From assembly GCA_002633005.1 (NCBI GenBank), contig NMRA01000018.1:702128-766127 (forward strand): a stretch of 64,000 nt of DNA. Reading direction: 5' to 3'. This DNA is from Phoronis australis. Taxonomy: Eukaryota; Phoronida; Phoronidae. This document shows, in pieces, positions 36,311-49,976 of this stretch (its first letter is position 1; every line of letters starts with the position of its first letter). Made by a program: the position numbers and the translations under genes. A model generated the notes under the pieces. The model was not told the origin of the DNA. It was given only the letters and a program-made list of their open reading frames with translations, and did not search any database.

Positions 36311-36668
36311 ACAGCCATCTTTCTTTGACGTCCTTCAGCGACACGTGGTTGGACTTTACGATCGTCCCCATGAATAAAAAAGTGGATTAGATGAGGCGAT
36401 TTAATATTTAACGCGATAAACAATTGACTTTGAAAATTAATTGTACAAATCCACCAGTTAATTAATGTAAAATTAGGTGATCAATTGGGAAATATAAGCT
36501 CTTTAGAATCTTTCTAATCCTACTTAAAATGGAGGATCACCATGGCTAATTGAAATAATTAGTGCACTAGACAAGTTTCAATAATTATTGAGAATAAATA
36601 AGGTCACATAACTAATTCATTTAAAGAAAATTGGTTACAATATTCACCCTTAACAACGCCAGTAAGTT

Positions 36669-38424
36669 TAAGATGTTTGGAATCCCTTCTGGTAATAGTG
36701 GAGGACTTACAGCCACATTTCCCAGCCCATTTTAACCCCGGAACTACTTCATGCTGTTCACCTTCAGAGTGTGGTGGGGGTGAAAATTACCAACGGGGAG
36801 AGTCGTATTCTTAAAAGGGAGGAGTTGCTTTGGTACAGAGTACAAGTATTTCAAACCAAAGGTGGGTAGTTGAATCTTCTCTTTATTTCAAAGGGGTCCG
36901 GGATTCGTTTGAGCCCCCGACCACCACCTCCCTTCAAACTTCCATCCTTTGGATGGCGGTCTATCCTACTGTATTTTCAATACGACTATTTTCACTTGTT
37001 TGAGGCGAATGTCCTGATACTGCTGTGCTTTGTACTAATTTGTTTTGTTTTCTCAATGAACTTAGAATCTAATCTTCTTCGCCTTGCAAATAGTTGACAA
37101 AGAGGAAAAAAGGGATGTTGTGCCGGATCATACCTTAAAGAGAGGATCCCTTTAGAAATGGTACCCCTTAATATCGTTAATAAATGGGAAAGAGTTCCAG
37201 TTCACTCCACCATTGTGTGACGCTTCATAAAATGTTGTACGATTTCACAGAAAGAGGAAAATAGATTCACTCGATTCCATCATTGAGCCATTTCTCCGTG
37301 AAACGCCTCTTACGAAGTCATCAATGGAAAAACACGAAAAGGGAGGCTTCGTGGATGGCATTAAAGGACCCACTCTGAGGGCTGAGCCCCTATATATCAT
37401 GAAAGGATCTATGATTTCAATTAACAAGGAATGCACAGCAATTGATGCTATCTGTCAGGTTCTCAAGTTTTCTCGATTTATACGAGAAAAAACAAAGAAG
37501 ATCGACACATGACTATATTATCCATTGTCAGAGAGGAGTCCCTGGAGAACTATAGTTTTGCATTCCCTAAAATTGCCCTCTTGAACTTAAAAATCCACTG
37601 AATTAATAGGCTCAGCAATAGCTGTGTCGTACATTTTTTTTCCAAATACTTGTATAAATGATTTGTGCGCCTTTTCAAATGCGTTTAGACGGGCGTTAGG
37701 TGTTATTCTTATCTTCTGTACAGCTACTTAAAGGAGAAAGGTGCAGTGTTAACTCATTAGCGCCCTAGCGTTGCGCCATCCTTTGATGGCTAGAAGTACT
37801 TCGTAACCTCGTTTTCAATTTGCTTATCTGTGCACTCTCGCAATCCAATGTGCAGTTGTGCAAGTAAGTCGATCGATTCGTAAAGTAAATTAGTAATCCC
37901 AAAACAAAGCTGTGGTGATACGAAAGGGGTAAAAGTCAGGGGGGGGGTACTTTGAGACGATGACAGCACCGATAAGACTACCAGGGGCTGAAGAGCATTT
38001 TTTTATTGTGGGAGTAAATTTAGGAAACACAGGTCTCATGCACAACTTCACCTGGATCTCCCCTCGTTTGCGGGAGCATTGATTTTGCAAACCGGGACCT
38101 TGGGATACAAAGCCACTGGAGAGGATTAATTTTTACATTATATTAGCTCACACACCACTCACGTATACATTGTATGTATGTGCAGAGCCTCGTAATGTAA
38201 CTCGGATGATACAGAGGCAAAAGCAAAAAATTAAAATTGCCACTAGGGATCATTGCGGTAGTCGAATCTATCCGAAAATCGTCATCTGTACCCAACTGTA
38301 TAGGAACCGAGAACTGCCAAATTTCATAGAGATTCAGCAGCAGAAACGACACCTAAGCCGGAGATATGCGCAATATGAACACACATTTATGTATGTGTGC
38401 GTCGCTTTCTTGTTGGGAAGGTAG
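36669..38424. other. spacer at the centre of the palindrome
   Basis: The 1.76 kb between the two arms. It contains no recognised gene. One CCACTAGGG word with the array-type context (GTAGTCGAATCTATCCGAAAATCGTC) lies near 38240, so a piece of the 53-62 kb repeat family is present here. Confidence 0.85.
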
Positions 38425-39627
38425 TAAGTCTTACTACCGTTGTTAAGGGTGAATATTGTAACCAGTTTGCATTAAACGAATTAGTTATATGACCTTATTT
38501 ATTCGCAATAATATTTGAAACCTTTCTATTGCACTAATTATTTCAAACGGCCATGGTGATCCTGCATTTTATACATGATTTGAAAGCAAAAATAGAAGAA
38601 AATGTAAATATCCCAGTAAATCACCTAATTTAACATTAATTAACTGGTGGATTTGTAAAATTAATTTTCAAAGTTAATTGTTTTTCCCGTAAAAGATCAA
38701 ATCGCCTCGTCTAATTCACTTTAAATTGGGACGATCGTAAAGGCCAACCACTCGTCGCTAAGGACGTTGAGAGAAAAATACTGGTCTGGCTGAGAAGTAC
38801 CCCAAACAGGAACAGAGGGTGTCAAGAGCTGCAAAAATAAAATTCTACCATGGCAGAACAGAAAGAAGAAGAATGATTTAGTTTACATATGGAACAGAAT
38901 AAATAGGAAAAATAGAACAAAATAGGAGTTAGTTTTTAGTATGAAATAACACGTAACGATACACAACGTCAACTTATACTATACGTGAAATAACAGATGG
39001 TCACATGACCACATAGGTGAAGACGAAAAATCTTGTTGTCACTATGAAAAATGGCGGCGACCGCATGGAAGCCGCCATTACACATCGCGTACTTGACAAA
39101 AACATTACATATACTTCCAAAATTTTTCAAAAAGAAAGGTAAGCTAGCCGAGAAGGTACGGTGAAAATAAATCGTTATTTGTGTCAGTGAGCCTGTAAAA
39201 GGTCTCAAAGTAACGCATCGTCCTTTGTGTTTCAGTTTGTTGCAAAATTTGGTATAAAATTCAAACATGACTTTTGTACGGCTGTAACCGTTTGTAACCA
39301 TCCTGAGTTGACTGAAAGATAGCGGTCAGATAATGGAAAATTCTAGCCTCGATTTTTTATAATTTCGAATTTTCTGTCACAGCATGAGAGTTTTATTGTC
39401 GCCAGCTACCGGATACATTCGTATAGATTGGTTGGCGTTAAAAACAACTTAATCAGATTCGTTTTTTGGAAAAATTGACCAGCATATGCAACATGACGGG
39501 ATAGAAGTCAGTGCTTAGTGTACAATCGATAAACAAAAAGGCGTACAGGTAACAAACCTTCCAGTCAGTTAACAACGATATGACCATCGACATATTTTGA
39601 TAAAATGTTCGTTGTTCTATTTTAATT

Positions 39628-39893
39628 CATGCGCGCACCCAGAGGTTCGGGGGGGTGGCTCGAACGAGACCCTATTTGGCGAAGTGGGCAAAAAGGTCCG
39701 CCTCACGGAAATAAAAACTCCGGAAAAAATAGAAAACGAGACAAAAGTCCACTAAAAAGGCAGGAACTACCAAAATCTGGCGAATGCACAATTCATTGTT
39801 CTGAACGTGCCCCATGAACTTTAGTAAAAGGTCCACATTCTCAAAAATTCCAGCCCTCCAATTTTTAGGCTGTGTGCGCACATGTAATCATAA
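39628..39893 (-). mobile_element. short terminal-repeat element, copy 4 of 4
   Basis: The best preserved ends: CATGCGCGCACCCAG at the left, and in reverse complement CATGTGCGCACACAGCC at the right. Contains the complement of GCCCACTTCGCCAAAT. 266 bp and non-coding. Confidence 0.7.
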
Positions 39894-40595
39894 GGAGATA
39901 TCTGCTTTCCCAAAAAAAATTTTGCGTTCAGCACTTCGCCTAGTAAGATAAACTTACCATGTTGTCTGTCAAGTTGTTCCTCATGAGTCGTGAAGACATG
40001 TCGTGTCGAGACGACCAAGCATCAAAATTGTCAGAGTTTTTAACACTAAGTGTTGGTTTTCGACCGCAACCAAGGCTCCGCCTTCCATCATAAGAGAACT
40101 TGCGATCATGAGACTAGCTGCAAGGAGTGTGGCTGTCTTCTCGCCTTAGTTTTGATCGAGTGTGGTACTGATCAAAGCAAATCTAATTCATTGCTTCATT
40201 TTCATTCTCATCAAGAAAGACTTTTGACGTACGGCTCTAGACAACCAGGGACTTCCAGGCAACATTGGTCAACAAACCCCACAATTGCATAGGTCATTTT
40301 TATAAGCACCTACCCGTGGCCCTGGCTGGATACAGGGAACACGTGTAGTCTGGCCTCTGACACCTTTTCATCATGGTGGTCTTACAACCACTTTCGACAA
40401 CCTATCGAACTACAAGCCATGGGTTTTTCAACAAGACATTTTAGGTGTTAAAATTATAATACTGTATTTTACGGAAGTAAGTTACATTTGGTTTCTGAGT
40501 GTTTGTTCTGCAGTTATAAGTGAAAAGTTTATGCCCAACTAACAGGTGTGTTTACGTGACTTTGAAAAACTGCTCACATTTGCGTAGTTACATGT

Positions 40596-40597
<2 letters not shown>

Positions 40598-40653
<56 letters not shown>

Positions 40654-40672
40654 TGTGTGTGCGTGTGTGTGT
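40598..40672 (+). repeat. (TG)n microsatellite
   Basis: TG run with a short CG-rich interruption near 40645-40653; counterpart of 29534-29586. Confidence 0.97.
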
Positions 40673-42383
40673 AGGCCCTATGTGTGTTTGTATCAATTAT
40701 TGTTTCTATGATAATTCGTGTGCAATGTTTACCTGTTACACATGTTGTTAATTCGATTTCTGAGGAGGGAATGTTATCAGTAGTATTTACCTTTACCGAT
40801 GAAATAAAATTCAAAAAGGAAGTTTTCCTTTCAAAAACACAATCCAATACTTTATGCTGCTGACAGCGTACACTATACTTGCCAATTGTTCTGCTCTTGG
40901 CAGACTATCCCACTTTTGAATTTTTCCTACCATACCGCCTCACCATCAAAATGGCCCGCTTTTTGACGCATGGCGACACTGACATGTTATCATAATTTCT
41001 CATGATGCGACATAGCTCTATTTAACCGTTCGACTAAAAAGAAAAAAAACGGGGCGTTTCATTAGTTTTTTGGTCACTCGCAATTGCCCATGCGTCCGAC
41101 GGTATATTTTGGTTTAACGTCTCCTGTTCGAGAAAAAACTTTGTGGGGACGTTTTTTGGATGTTGCGGCGAATAGTCCATTCTTGCGTTTTAGAAAAGAC
41201 CAAGATGACCCGCTTTTTATCCGGAAGTCCCGCTTTCCAAACCAGCTGTGTAGTTCTTTTTGATTTTCGAATGCTGACAACTACGGAACAGGTATTCTTT
41301 TGTCTCTGTCTTATGAATATTGTTGTTGTCAAGAGTTGAATTTCTCTAGTAACATAGTAATCGTGAAATTGTGTTCCAGTCTGACTTGTTTACTGTAACA
41401 CTCACTGCAAGTGCCATGATCACTAATTTTTACTTTCTGAAGAAATTGGTTGATTTATAAACTACTATGGTAAATCCTACACTGCAACCTATGTAATGAT
41501 CTGTCCACAGTACATTTCAAACCTACACAATAGCTGTGTGCTCGTTTTTTATCTATCAGAAAGCCTTCATCCGCGAATTTCGGATAGGTATTTGGGTAAT
41601 TAGTTTATATTTTTTTGTCAGTACAACCTGAATTTTTGCTGAAGAATTGTATCAAACGGCACGAAAGATCCAATTACTTAAACCAATCAGTCAATAACAT
41701 TTAATGTACACCACAGGCATATAAATACATTCATTCAAATGTACATTCCGCATATTTACACAGAAAGCACTTCTTCTCTTGAAGCCAAAGCCTTCTGAAT
41801 ACAATGTAAGGTTCAGGATACTAACACAATTTTTCTATTGGAGTAACCTACCAAGAGTTAACATTCACCAGCTCTGGTACAAAAATTTTCCTAAGGTCTC
41901 CAAAAGGAGGGCATCGAAGCATCAAAGGAGGACCCAGCTTCAGTTTCACATATGTTGCATATGCCACATATTCTTTCACTTCTAGGAATACCCATACATA
42001 AAGATATATAATTTTGGATGAATGCATTGACAGCGACTGTCGAGAGATTCACATTCTAAAAACCTGGTCTTGATAGAAATCATGTGTCACTGAAATTATT
42101 TCATTCTTGGGTTAATTAGTCATTTATATATGAACCTTTCTGTTTCATTTCATTTTATGCGGTTGTATTATATATGTGGGCGTATAAGATATGACTGTGT
42201 TACTCCTGGTGAATGTGTGTGTTCAAATTAACTGCACAATGTACTTTCACACTGTCGTATTAAAAATTGTAAACAAACAGACACGGGAATATTGATGCAC
42301 TTCAAGACGTCATGGTCAAGGTTGCACCAACCAATACCCGTCCTACTTAAATAAAGGACTCAGAATGTTTGCTGTCACATTCC

Positions 42384-44218
42384 TTAACTAATAGGTATGT
42401 TACTTCTACAGTAGCAGAACTTCCTCAAATTAAAGTCGTCTTTGATGCAACTGGAAGTATTTCCATACCGATTAATCCTACTGATGTCGCCCATCACTTC
42501 AAATTTGTCCTTCTCTTGTCGTACGGTGGCTTGAAACTGGCCAACGCCAGGCTGAGTTTGAATAGTAACAAGATATAAAACAAATGAGGTCTTCAACTTG
42601 TGCCAGTTAGTATCATAACATACATTTTTTAGTGTACATCCCTTAGAGTATGTCTGATCGTGCACAGAAGTTGAAGCAGCAATAACTTTGCTTATTGATT
42701 GTTCCAAACATAGATCTTTCTTCTTATTATTTAACTCATTAATGCGACTCACTAATGCTTTACTCGCCTGAACAACGTTCGAGTCAGCAGTATTAAGTTT
42801 TTTCTCCTCTCGACATGCGCAGTAGTGAACGGGAATACCAGCGTCAGGGCACTTTCTAGTGTCGGGAATTTTTTCGAAGAGACTAATGCCATACTCAGTT
42901 GGCTTATCAAACTGGCATCCTACACACAAATCTCGTATAGTTTGGTGCACGTCAAACGGCGTAGTCAACATATGCTGATTGTGTCTAAGGGCTCTATCAT
43001 AATCAGGGTATTTTTTGCTAAACCATGGTGGAAGAGCCATGAAAAGCATAGCCAGGTTTTCTTCGTAACGACCAATGTATGTGCCCCTGATTCCGCCAAA
43101 GCGAAAGCCATGGTCTCCGAATACAATAACAACTGTGTTGTTTAGAATATCAGATTCCTTGATGTAACGGACAAATTCTGTATAGTGATCATCACAGTGT
43201 CCAGCTGCGTTAAGGTCATCATGTGTAATGATTGTATTAAACACAAAACCGAAGAACGAGATGTTTGCCGCGTGGTATGTGGTAGCAAACTGTCTTCCAT
43301 AATCCAACGTCCATTGGTGATAGCCCTTTCTTCCACAACAAAACTTTGGACTTTTCTTGCATAATGGTGCTCTATTATACATTGCTAGTGCCAAGGGGCG
43401 AAAGTAGTGATGGGTGGGAGATTTGGAAAACCCTTTCTTTAAATAATTAAACGCTGTGCCATCGGTAGCGTCCTCGGCGTAAAGGCTAGCGTATCCTTTT
43501 GCCATAAACCTCTTCCAAATTAAAGGTTCGTCGTCTAAAAACTTTGACGAATCCCATTTTAATTCGTTAATTGTTTTTCCCATGGTGAGTGGACACACGT
43601 TTAAAAACGTATTGTCCCCTACTCTGTTGAATCCGTTCAGTTCTATTCCGTTTAAATCATTGAGCATGTATTTCCTCAGCTTTGAAAGTTGTCGGTGACC
43701 GTTTAGTCGCGACATTGAGTCAACACCGACCACTAACACATTCAGTCTTTCGTCAATTTTATTTCGTTTGACGTTTAGGTCTGCCTTAGTTGTGGGTAAC
43801 ATGTTCATCTTGTCTTTGTATTTATGGTAGTTGCCGATGTATGTTTGGGTGAGAAAGTCGTCGTATATTGTATTCTTGTCCTTCTTGCAATATACGTGTA
43901 CCAAATCGTCCGACACATTGATACCTTTTTCGCTGGAGAGCGGCAATTCGACAGCACTGCCGTACGTAAAAGTATCGTCACTCTTCGCGATGAATGCTCG
44001 TTTCACGGGTTCAAAGTGACAAGTTACCCCCGATTTCATTTTAAGAAGATCTTCTGTCGGTGTTAATACTCCTTTGTCAAGAATTGCAAGTTTTTTGTAT
44101 TTCATACACGGTAACGGATTTGTCACCTTCTTTACAAATCTCGTTATTGACGAGTCCCATGGGTCAACGTCGATAATTCGACAGGAAGGCGTGTACACTG
44201 CATAACCGCTGACTGGAT
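42384..44218 (-). CDS. DUF229 (sulfatase/phosphatase-like) protein, 3' exon, right copy
   Basis: Inverted copy of the exon at 26035-27869, same length, with the acceptor AG at 44220-44219 and a stop at 42384. The protein differs from the left copy at 12 of 604 positions (39, 59, 111, 193, 238, 350, 471, 488, 503, 540, 554, 566 in the same numbering). None touches the Asp160, THDD or GDHG motifs or the cysteines. There are no stops or frameshifts, so both copies may be functional. As with the left copy, the 5' exons were not found. Its 3' end faces the other copy across the palindrome centre (convergent). Confidence 0.95.
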
Positions 44219-45354
44219 CTGAAAAAAAGGAAGTAGCATTGTTTTCAGTACCGACTCATACATGTATTTAAGACCTGTCTTCAACCTCCAATTTTTCAAA
44301 CACAACCGTCATATGCATCTGTGGTGTGCAGACAAGTTTTCCGACATCGAACAGAAACTTCGTATACGAAGAACAAGACAATTGGAGTGCACAGAAATTG
44401 GTATGAAATTCGTAAACAAAAAATCGAACTGCTACTTGCACACTTTTCACTATATCCGAATCCAGTGAATATAGGCTGTTTACATGTAGAAGCTAATTAA
44501 TGAAACTTTATTCCCAAAGATTAATCGCTTACATTTTTTTACGAAATGTGTCAAGTGTCGCCTCCTAAAAACATCTAGCATCAGTAACATTAGATGACGG
44601 TATACATGTCGGCCTATGTGAAGCTACGTTTAGGCAAAGGTGAAGGCATTGAGAAATCAACAATCCGAAAAGAGTCTTTCCCGGTAGGGGGATTGGAAGT
44701 TGATCAAGAGTTCGAGCAAGGGGATACAGAAATCTGGAGGGAGTAAACCACGTCTTTAGTGTCCCAAATGTTGATGTTTACAAGATCAACGGTCCCACAA
44801 ACGAAGCTGGCATTGGGCGAGGTTCTCATAATCATCAACCATCTCTTGAATATGTTTCCCGTTCAGGTGGCACTGAACAGTTAAGACTGCGAGTATATCC
44901 GTGGTCAATTTGCGCTGCCTAGAAATTAAATGTTAATGGTAGGCCAGTTTGGCGGCAGTTTGGAGTACATGTTTGGATTATATGTAGATGCAGTGAACCT
45001 GCTTTGCTTGTGTTTGTGAACATGTTGGGAACCAAGAAAATATAATCTCAAATCAGATTTCCGCCCCGTGCAAATACTAAAAATACGCGGAAACAACAAA
45101 TGAGAAAGCGGAAGTCGTGTTTCCGCGGAAAATTCCAAGCCTGTTCACCTTCAGGTTTGCGAGCAATATATTCCTTCTTACATGTATTTCCCTTTTTCTG
45201 ACCATTAGCCGCATTTCTCGGTGCGTGTACCTATGTTCTCCTCACCCACAGTTCCACCACAGATGATACCTTGTCTCAATGTTCCTTACCAGGCAATCTA
45301 CTAATGTTTCATACGCCCATTGTTTCAATGCTTTTATGTTCTCCCGTCCCGATA

Positions 45355-45640
45355 TAGGGGCGGATCCAGGATTTTAAGTTGGGGGGCAGAGCAGAGTATT
45401 AGCCAGGATTTTGCCAGTCAGACATTCTCACGCCAGAACCGCCAAACGGAATCTGGGAGAATTTTAGGGGAATCATGGCTCCCCTTTGTCCCCTCTAAGT
45501 CCACCACTGCGATGACCCCCCTCCCCGGCTCAAAATTCCTAGTGCCCGATGCACGATTTATGCTAACAGGTTCTGTTATAATTTGGGTGTCATTCCACGA
45601 TTTTTATTCCAGATGGTCAAACGTATGTTGTTAGTCGTAA
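45355..45640 (+). repeat. GGGGCGGATCCAGGAT repeat, right copy
   Basis: Counterpart of 24698-24990; starts GGGGCGGATCCAGGATTTTA. Confidence 0.55.
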
Positions 45641-46387
45641 CTAAATTTTTACCTTCTCTAATAAACGTGTACTTGACCTTAATTTAGTGCAGTTTGTGGT
45701 TTTAAACTAAATTACCTACCCCTGAAAAGCAATTGGTTGACATAATGAAAATTAGTGGAAATTATCAAAACAGGCTTTAGTATTATTTAAGGAACAAGGC
45801 AAGATAAAATTTCATCAATCAAAACTTCTTTTGACAAAATGCAAACTTCCAGATACCTTGCCTAAAAACCGCGGTAATGAATTGTTTTTAAATGTTCTAC
45901 GTTTGCACGAGAGGATATCAACCATTTGCATAAAATGAAAACGAGATAATTTTAAATCATTGTAACAGCGTTTTTGATATTACGTGTTAAATGATTATCT
46001 CAAACGAAATTCATGTTCGTGATACCGTTGTTGTCCTGAGAATGCTCCATTCGTTTTGGTTTAGTTGAATTAAAAACACAGGATGATGTGACCCAATTAA
46101 ACACAGATTGATTTATGTGAAAAAACGAATTCTGCAGACTTTCAACTTTCAGATTGTACATACTCTTATTTAGTTTGGGGCACTGAACACGGCACGTAGA
46201 ACAGGCAGACGAATTGCCCGATGACTCATAATAATAAAAAAACATGAAGGTTGGACATTAAAACTCTGCCCAACATACATCTGTAGGCTCCCAACGGCAA
46301 CTGAACTGTCCCAAATCCAAATAAAATCTGCGTGCATCTCTCTCAGACTGGTAGTGCATCAACTTTTGAAGCTTTGTCTTTCCTTAA

Positions 46388-48017
46388 AGGAGAATGCCAC
46401 CCGATTTAATTAGTCTTTTTATCGTCTTAATCGGTCTATATCCACATCGCCTATTATACGGTCAACCTCACCTTGCCGAGAGGTGTCGTGTTAACCTGTG
46501 ACGAAGGTGAAAAACGACGCAGCGACGTCAGTGGTTCGTCTGCAGTGTGAATGCCGCTAAATTGCGCATGTCCAAACTATGAAGCTGCGAAGAAAGCGGG
46601 TGTATCGTTTTTTCGACTTCCTCGAGAGCCCGAAATGCTTACGAAGTGGCTCGCGGTAGTAAAGAATGAAAGGTATGCTGTTAATTGCAAGTATGAGGCC
46701 GTGAAACATCTCCGTGTCTGCATTTCGCCGACAGTGTTTTCCCTGACGAATTCCGGCTTACCAAAGAACTATCCAAACGTTCCGTTGCCTGTGCATGTTC
46801 ACGGCGCCTCTCTAGTATTTTTTGATCAGTGTGTTCCGGTTCGAACTGATAGCCTGTGAGGCCTAAGGATCCGACCCGTGAAGTCTTCGTCGGATGAAAT
46901 CTTGGCTAAGTCGGGATTCGCGCCGGGCGCCTTTGCCATGAAGACGTTTATTATTCGGCGTTCTGTTTCAAAATGAATTATTCTCATCCTAAAATGATCC
47001 TAACCAATGCTTATATGAAACTAAAACCAAGTCTGTCTCATTAGGTACAATTTGCAATGCCTTTGAGTGCTCGTGAGTGCAAATGTTTTGAGAAGCCAAC
47101 AATGAATAAACCACTGCGTTACCGGCTTTTGATGTCGGCAACAAAGGTAATTGACCGGGCACCGCGGTCGTGTGAGCGCATGCTAATTCAGTGTTTGCTG
47201 ACAGAAAGCTGTTGTTACAGAATAACACGATTTCATATGCTATGGTCACATGTTAGGGGAATCTTTATTTAGAAATACAAACACATTATTCAAATCATTG
47301 TTACTGTACAACTTTTGCCCTGACGATCTGTGGAAGGGGAACCCGACTTCGCGGCCCCCGACAAGTAAGTAGATTTTCAGTTTCGTGGCTTAACATTAAT
47401 ACTTACGTGGACATTATTTCTTTGGCTTATTATTATAGTCTTTTCGTGACTGGAGGTTTAGTTTCCAACTCAAGCTGGTTTATGTTCATGCCAGTCCCGA
47501 CGGCCGCGACGGGCCTGATCGGGTTTCGAGCCACAGGCCGGGATAACAAGCGTTTTGCGCGTATAAACAACACAGATCTAGGTTCTTCCGTATGTATTTT
47601 ACGGAAGAATACTTCGAATTTATCTCCGAACAGACCCCAAACGCTCCTGCTACGGACCTTGTTAAATTGGCATGCCGAACTTTGTAGGCTACGGTGTGTC
47701 CAAATACCAGTAAATCCGCAACAACGAAATAAAACAACACGTTTTTATAAGAACACGGTGTATTTTTAAGGGTTTTACATCGAAGTTTGATGATTCATTG
47801 GTGTTAAAGGATGAATTCAAGCGATAAGCTGGCACCACTAACCCGTGTTGTTAACTGCTGAACAGACTACGAGTGAAACCAATTACGTCATTGGATAATT
47901 TCAACATCTCCGTCTGCCGTCAGGTGTCCGGTAACGCAACCGAACCTGCCGTTATCGAGTAGAACTACTCGATCTAAATTGATACAAAATATGTTCTTTT
48001 TTGGGTGGCATTCTCCT
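46388..48017 (+). mobile_element. Kolobok/T2-like TTAA transposon copy B
   Basis: 1630 bp between TTAA at 46384-46387 and 48018-48021. The terminal inverted repeats are perfect over 15 bp (AGGAGAATGCCACCC). The orientation is opposite to copy A. The interior matches copy A in reverse complement (for example GTCGGGGGCCGCGAA near 47355). It contains a THAP-like coding remnant at 46551. TTAA target, TTAAAGGAGAA ends and a THAP domain together are the marks of the Kolobok superfamily; the copy is too short for a full transposase. Confidence 0.88.
46551..46859 (+). pseudogene. THAP-domain remnant of Kolobok-like transposase
   Basis: Opens at an ATG with MPLNCACPNYEAAKKAGVS, then FFRLPREPEMLTKWL, the THAP core (C-x-C..N, F-[FH]-R-[FL]-P, K-W-L). 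The expected VCSxHF end is degraded to VCISPTVF. After about 60 residues the similarity stops. The 19230-19000 minus-strand stretch of copy A has the same peptide with stops. This would be the DNA-binding N-terminus of the transposase. Confidence 0.7.
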
Positions 48018-49639
48018 TTAACCCTATCCAGTTGTCTTTGTGAGTGGTGAATCGGCGACGGAATTTCCAAATTAAACGCAAAACTCTAATTACAAGGAGG
48101 CTAAACAGTTAACATGGCGGATTTTAGTAGTAATTAGTACGATTGATGAAAACAAAGCTTGGTGTTTAAGCAAGCAAAGCCTATAGCAAAGACAGGAAAT
48201 TTTTTATTAAATTTGAAATAACAGAGGTTAGCAAAATTACGTGTAATTTACTTCTTCTTAGTACACGTTTTATCCTTGAACACGTGATTAAATTTTAAGA
48301 AGAGGAACATCATGTATTTCATCTTGACATGTGCTAATCTTGGTGGAAGTACAACGGAAATTCGACTTTTAGCGGAGATTTCCGATGTCCGACCGCACGT
48401 TTATTCGCGAGAAATTATCCATGGGAAACTGTTGGATTTCGCAATAGAGTTATTTGGCACACCAGATGAATGATTACTTATTCCGCGAAGTGTCCAACTT
48501 GGAAGACTGTGTGATTCTTAAAATGCAACAAATTAGTCAGGGCGAATTTACTTTAAATAGTTAATCCACCTAATGAAGCCTGATAGGACAAGTGTGTACG
48601 ATGCTGATTCAAAATTTTGGTGACAAAAGTACCACGGTACATCAAAAACGTTCACTATCAGCGCAGTTCACAGTTCAAAAACTATGTGCAACTTTGCTTA
48701 TGTCGAACCATCACGAATATTTTGGTTTTACTGCCGACTGAAGTTTTTTCGCCACATGTCACGGAAAAGGACCAGTTGACGACATCGGTGCCACAATTGA
48801 GAAAAGTATGTGGAGGAAGATGTTAAAGAGCATCAATGTTATAAACAGTGTCATAAAATTCTACTTGGCAGGGAAAGATCTAATTTTAAAATGGAATCAT
48901 TGAAATTCTGTATGTGTAAGATAAAGGATTAAAGCCTTAAAGTCCTTGTTGCAAACTGCCCATGTGGTTCTAGTATCCGAAAATACTTACTACATAAATT
49001 CTTATTTTCGACACCCTTTCTTTATATTCTTTTCGCCTTTCTTGCCAAAAGCCATTTTTTAACAGTATTTGACCCTTCTCTCTGAGCGTATGATTACCGG
49101 TTGTCATCGGTTATTTCCGTACCCACATTTCCGGCTCATCAGTTCAGGAACTTGTCCTGAACGCCGCCATTTTTTCCTTGTAACTGAATGTGCTATGGCT
49201 TGCTCGAAAAGTCTTCATTATTTTGTTTTATTAGTAATATATCGTGATTCGTTTGCATATGTAGTGTATTTATAGTTTGTAGTTAGTGGTCGTTGATTTT
49301 TTTGGAATGTTACGCGTACTTAGTATGTTAAAATAGCATTGGTGTTTAGTTCCTTACGTAGGCGGGTCGAACCTAGGAACCAATATGGGTCGAACCAAAT
49401 TTTTTTCGGTTTTATTTTTTTCCTCGTTTTGAAAAAGTACTTTACTATCATCGGAAAGGTAGTACATTCTACTCAGTAAAAATCGAAAAAGTATCAAAAT
49501 CGGGGCAAGCAGTGTAAAGTTATTGCAAGTTTTGTGGCGAAATTTGGGTCACTTTGTTTGGATCGCGTCGGCCATATTGGAGGACAGCGGGATAAGTTAC
49601 GAGTTTAAAACTTTGTGTAAATTGTTTTCGCCAACAAAT

Positions 49640-49905
49640 TACGGTGAAATTTAGTTAGACATATCTTTACTTACTATTCTGCACGATTCAACAGTGTTCA
49701 CCAAATTTCAGCCTCGCAGTTGTTACTCATTAAGAGATAAATGTGCTCACATTCCCGTTGGACTTCGTCTCATTTCTGGCGGCACCTACAATGTCGACTT
49801 TTGCTGAACTGAAAGGCATGTTCAATCGGCTACTTTGTAATTTGTGAAGATTTAACGTTGATACATTTTGACAAACGTTGCTACAAAAAAGAAACTTTGT
49901 TCAAT
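49640..49905 (+). repeat. repeat shared with 21040-21310
   Basis: The ACATATCTTTACTTACTATT stretch and the following 150 bp match 21148-21310 in the same orientation. The next 50 bp (49855-49905) match 21045-21100 in reverse, so one of the two copies is rearranged. Confidence 0.7.
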
Positions 49906-49976
49906 TTTCGTGTTTTTTGTGTTTGTGGCCAGCGACCAGTTAGGCCTAAGGGTAGTCTTGGCGCAAAGCTGGCGTG

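Larger units (their letters stand above)
21953..36668 (+). repeat. giant palindrome, left arm
   Basis: Inverted counterpart of 38425-52712. Matching landmarks (left/right): 22089/52662, 23030/51640, 24698/45634, 26035/44218, 27869/42384, 29031/41270, 29348/40847, 31263/39893, 32300/38770, 36330/38760. Left-only blocks are 23217-24655 (replaced), 29900-30847 and about 32323-36310. Confidence 0.95.
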
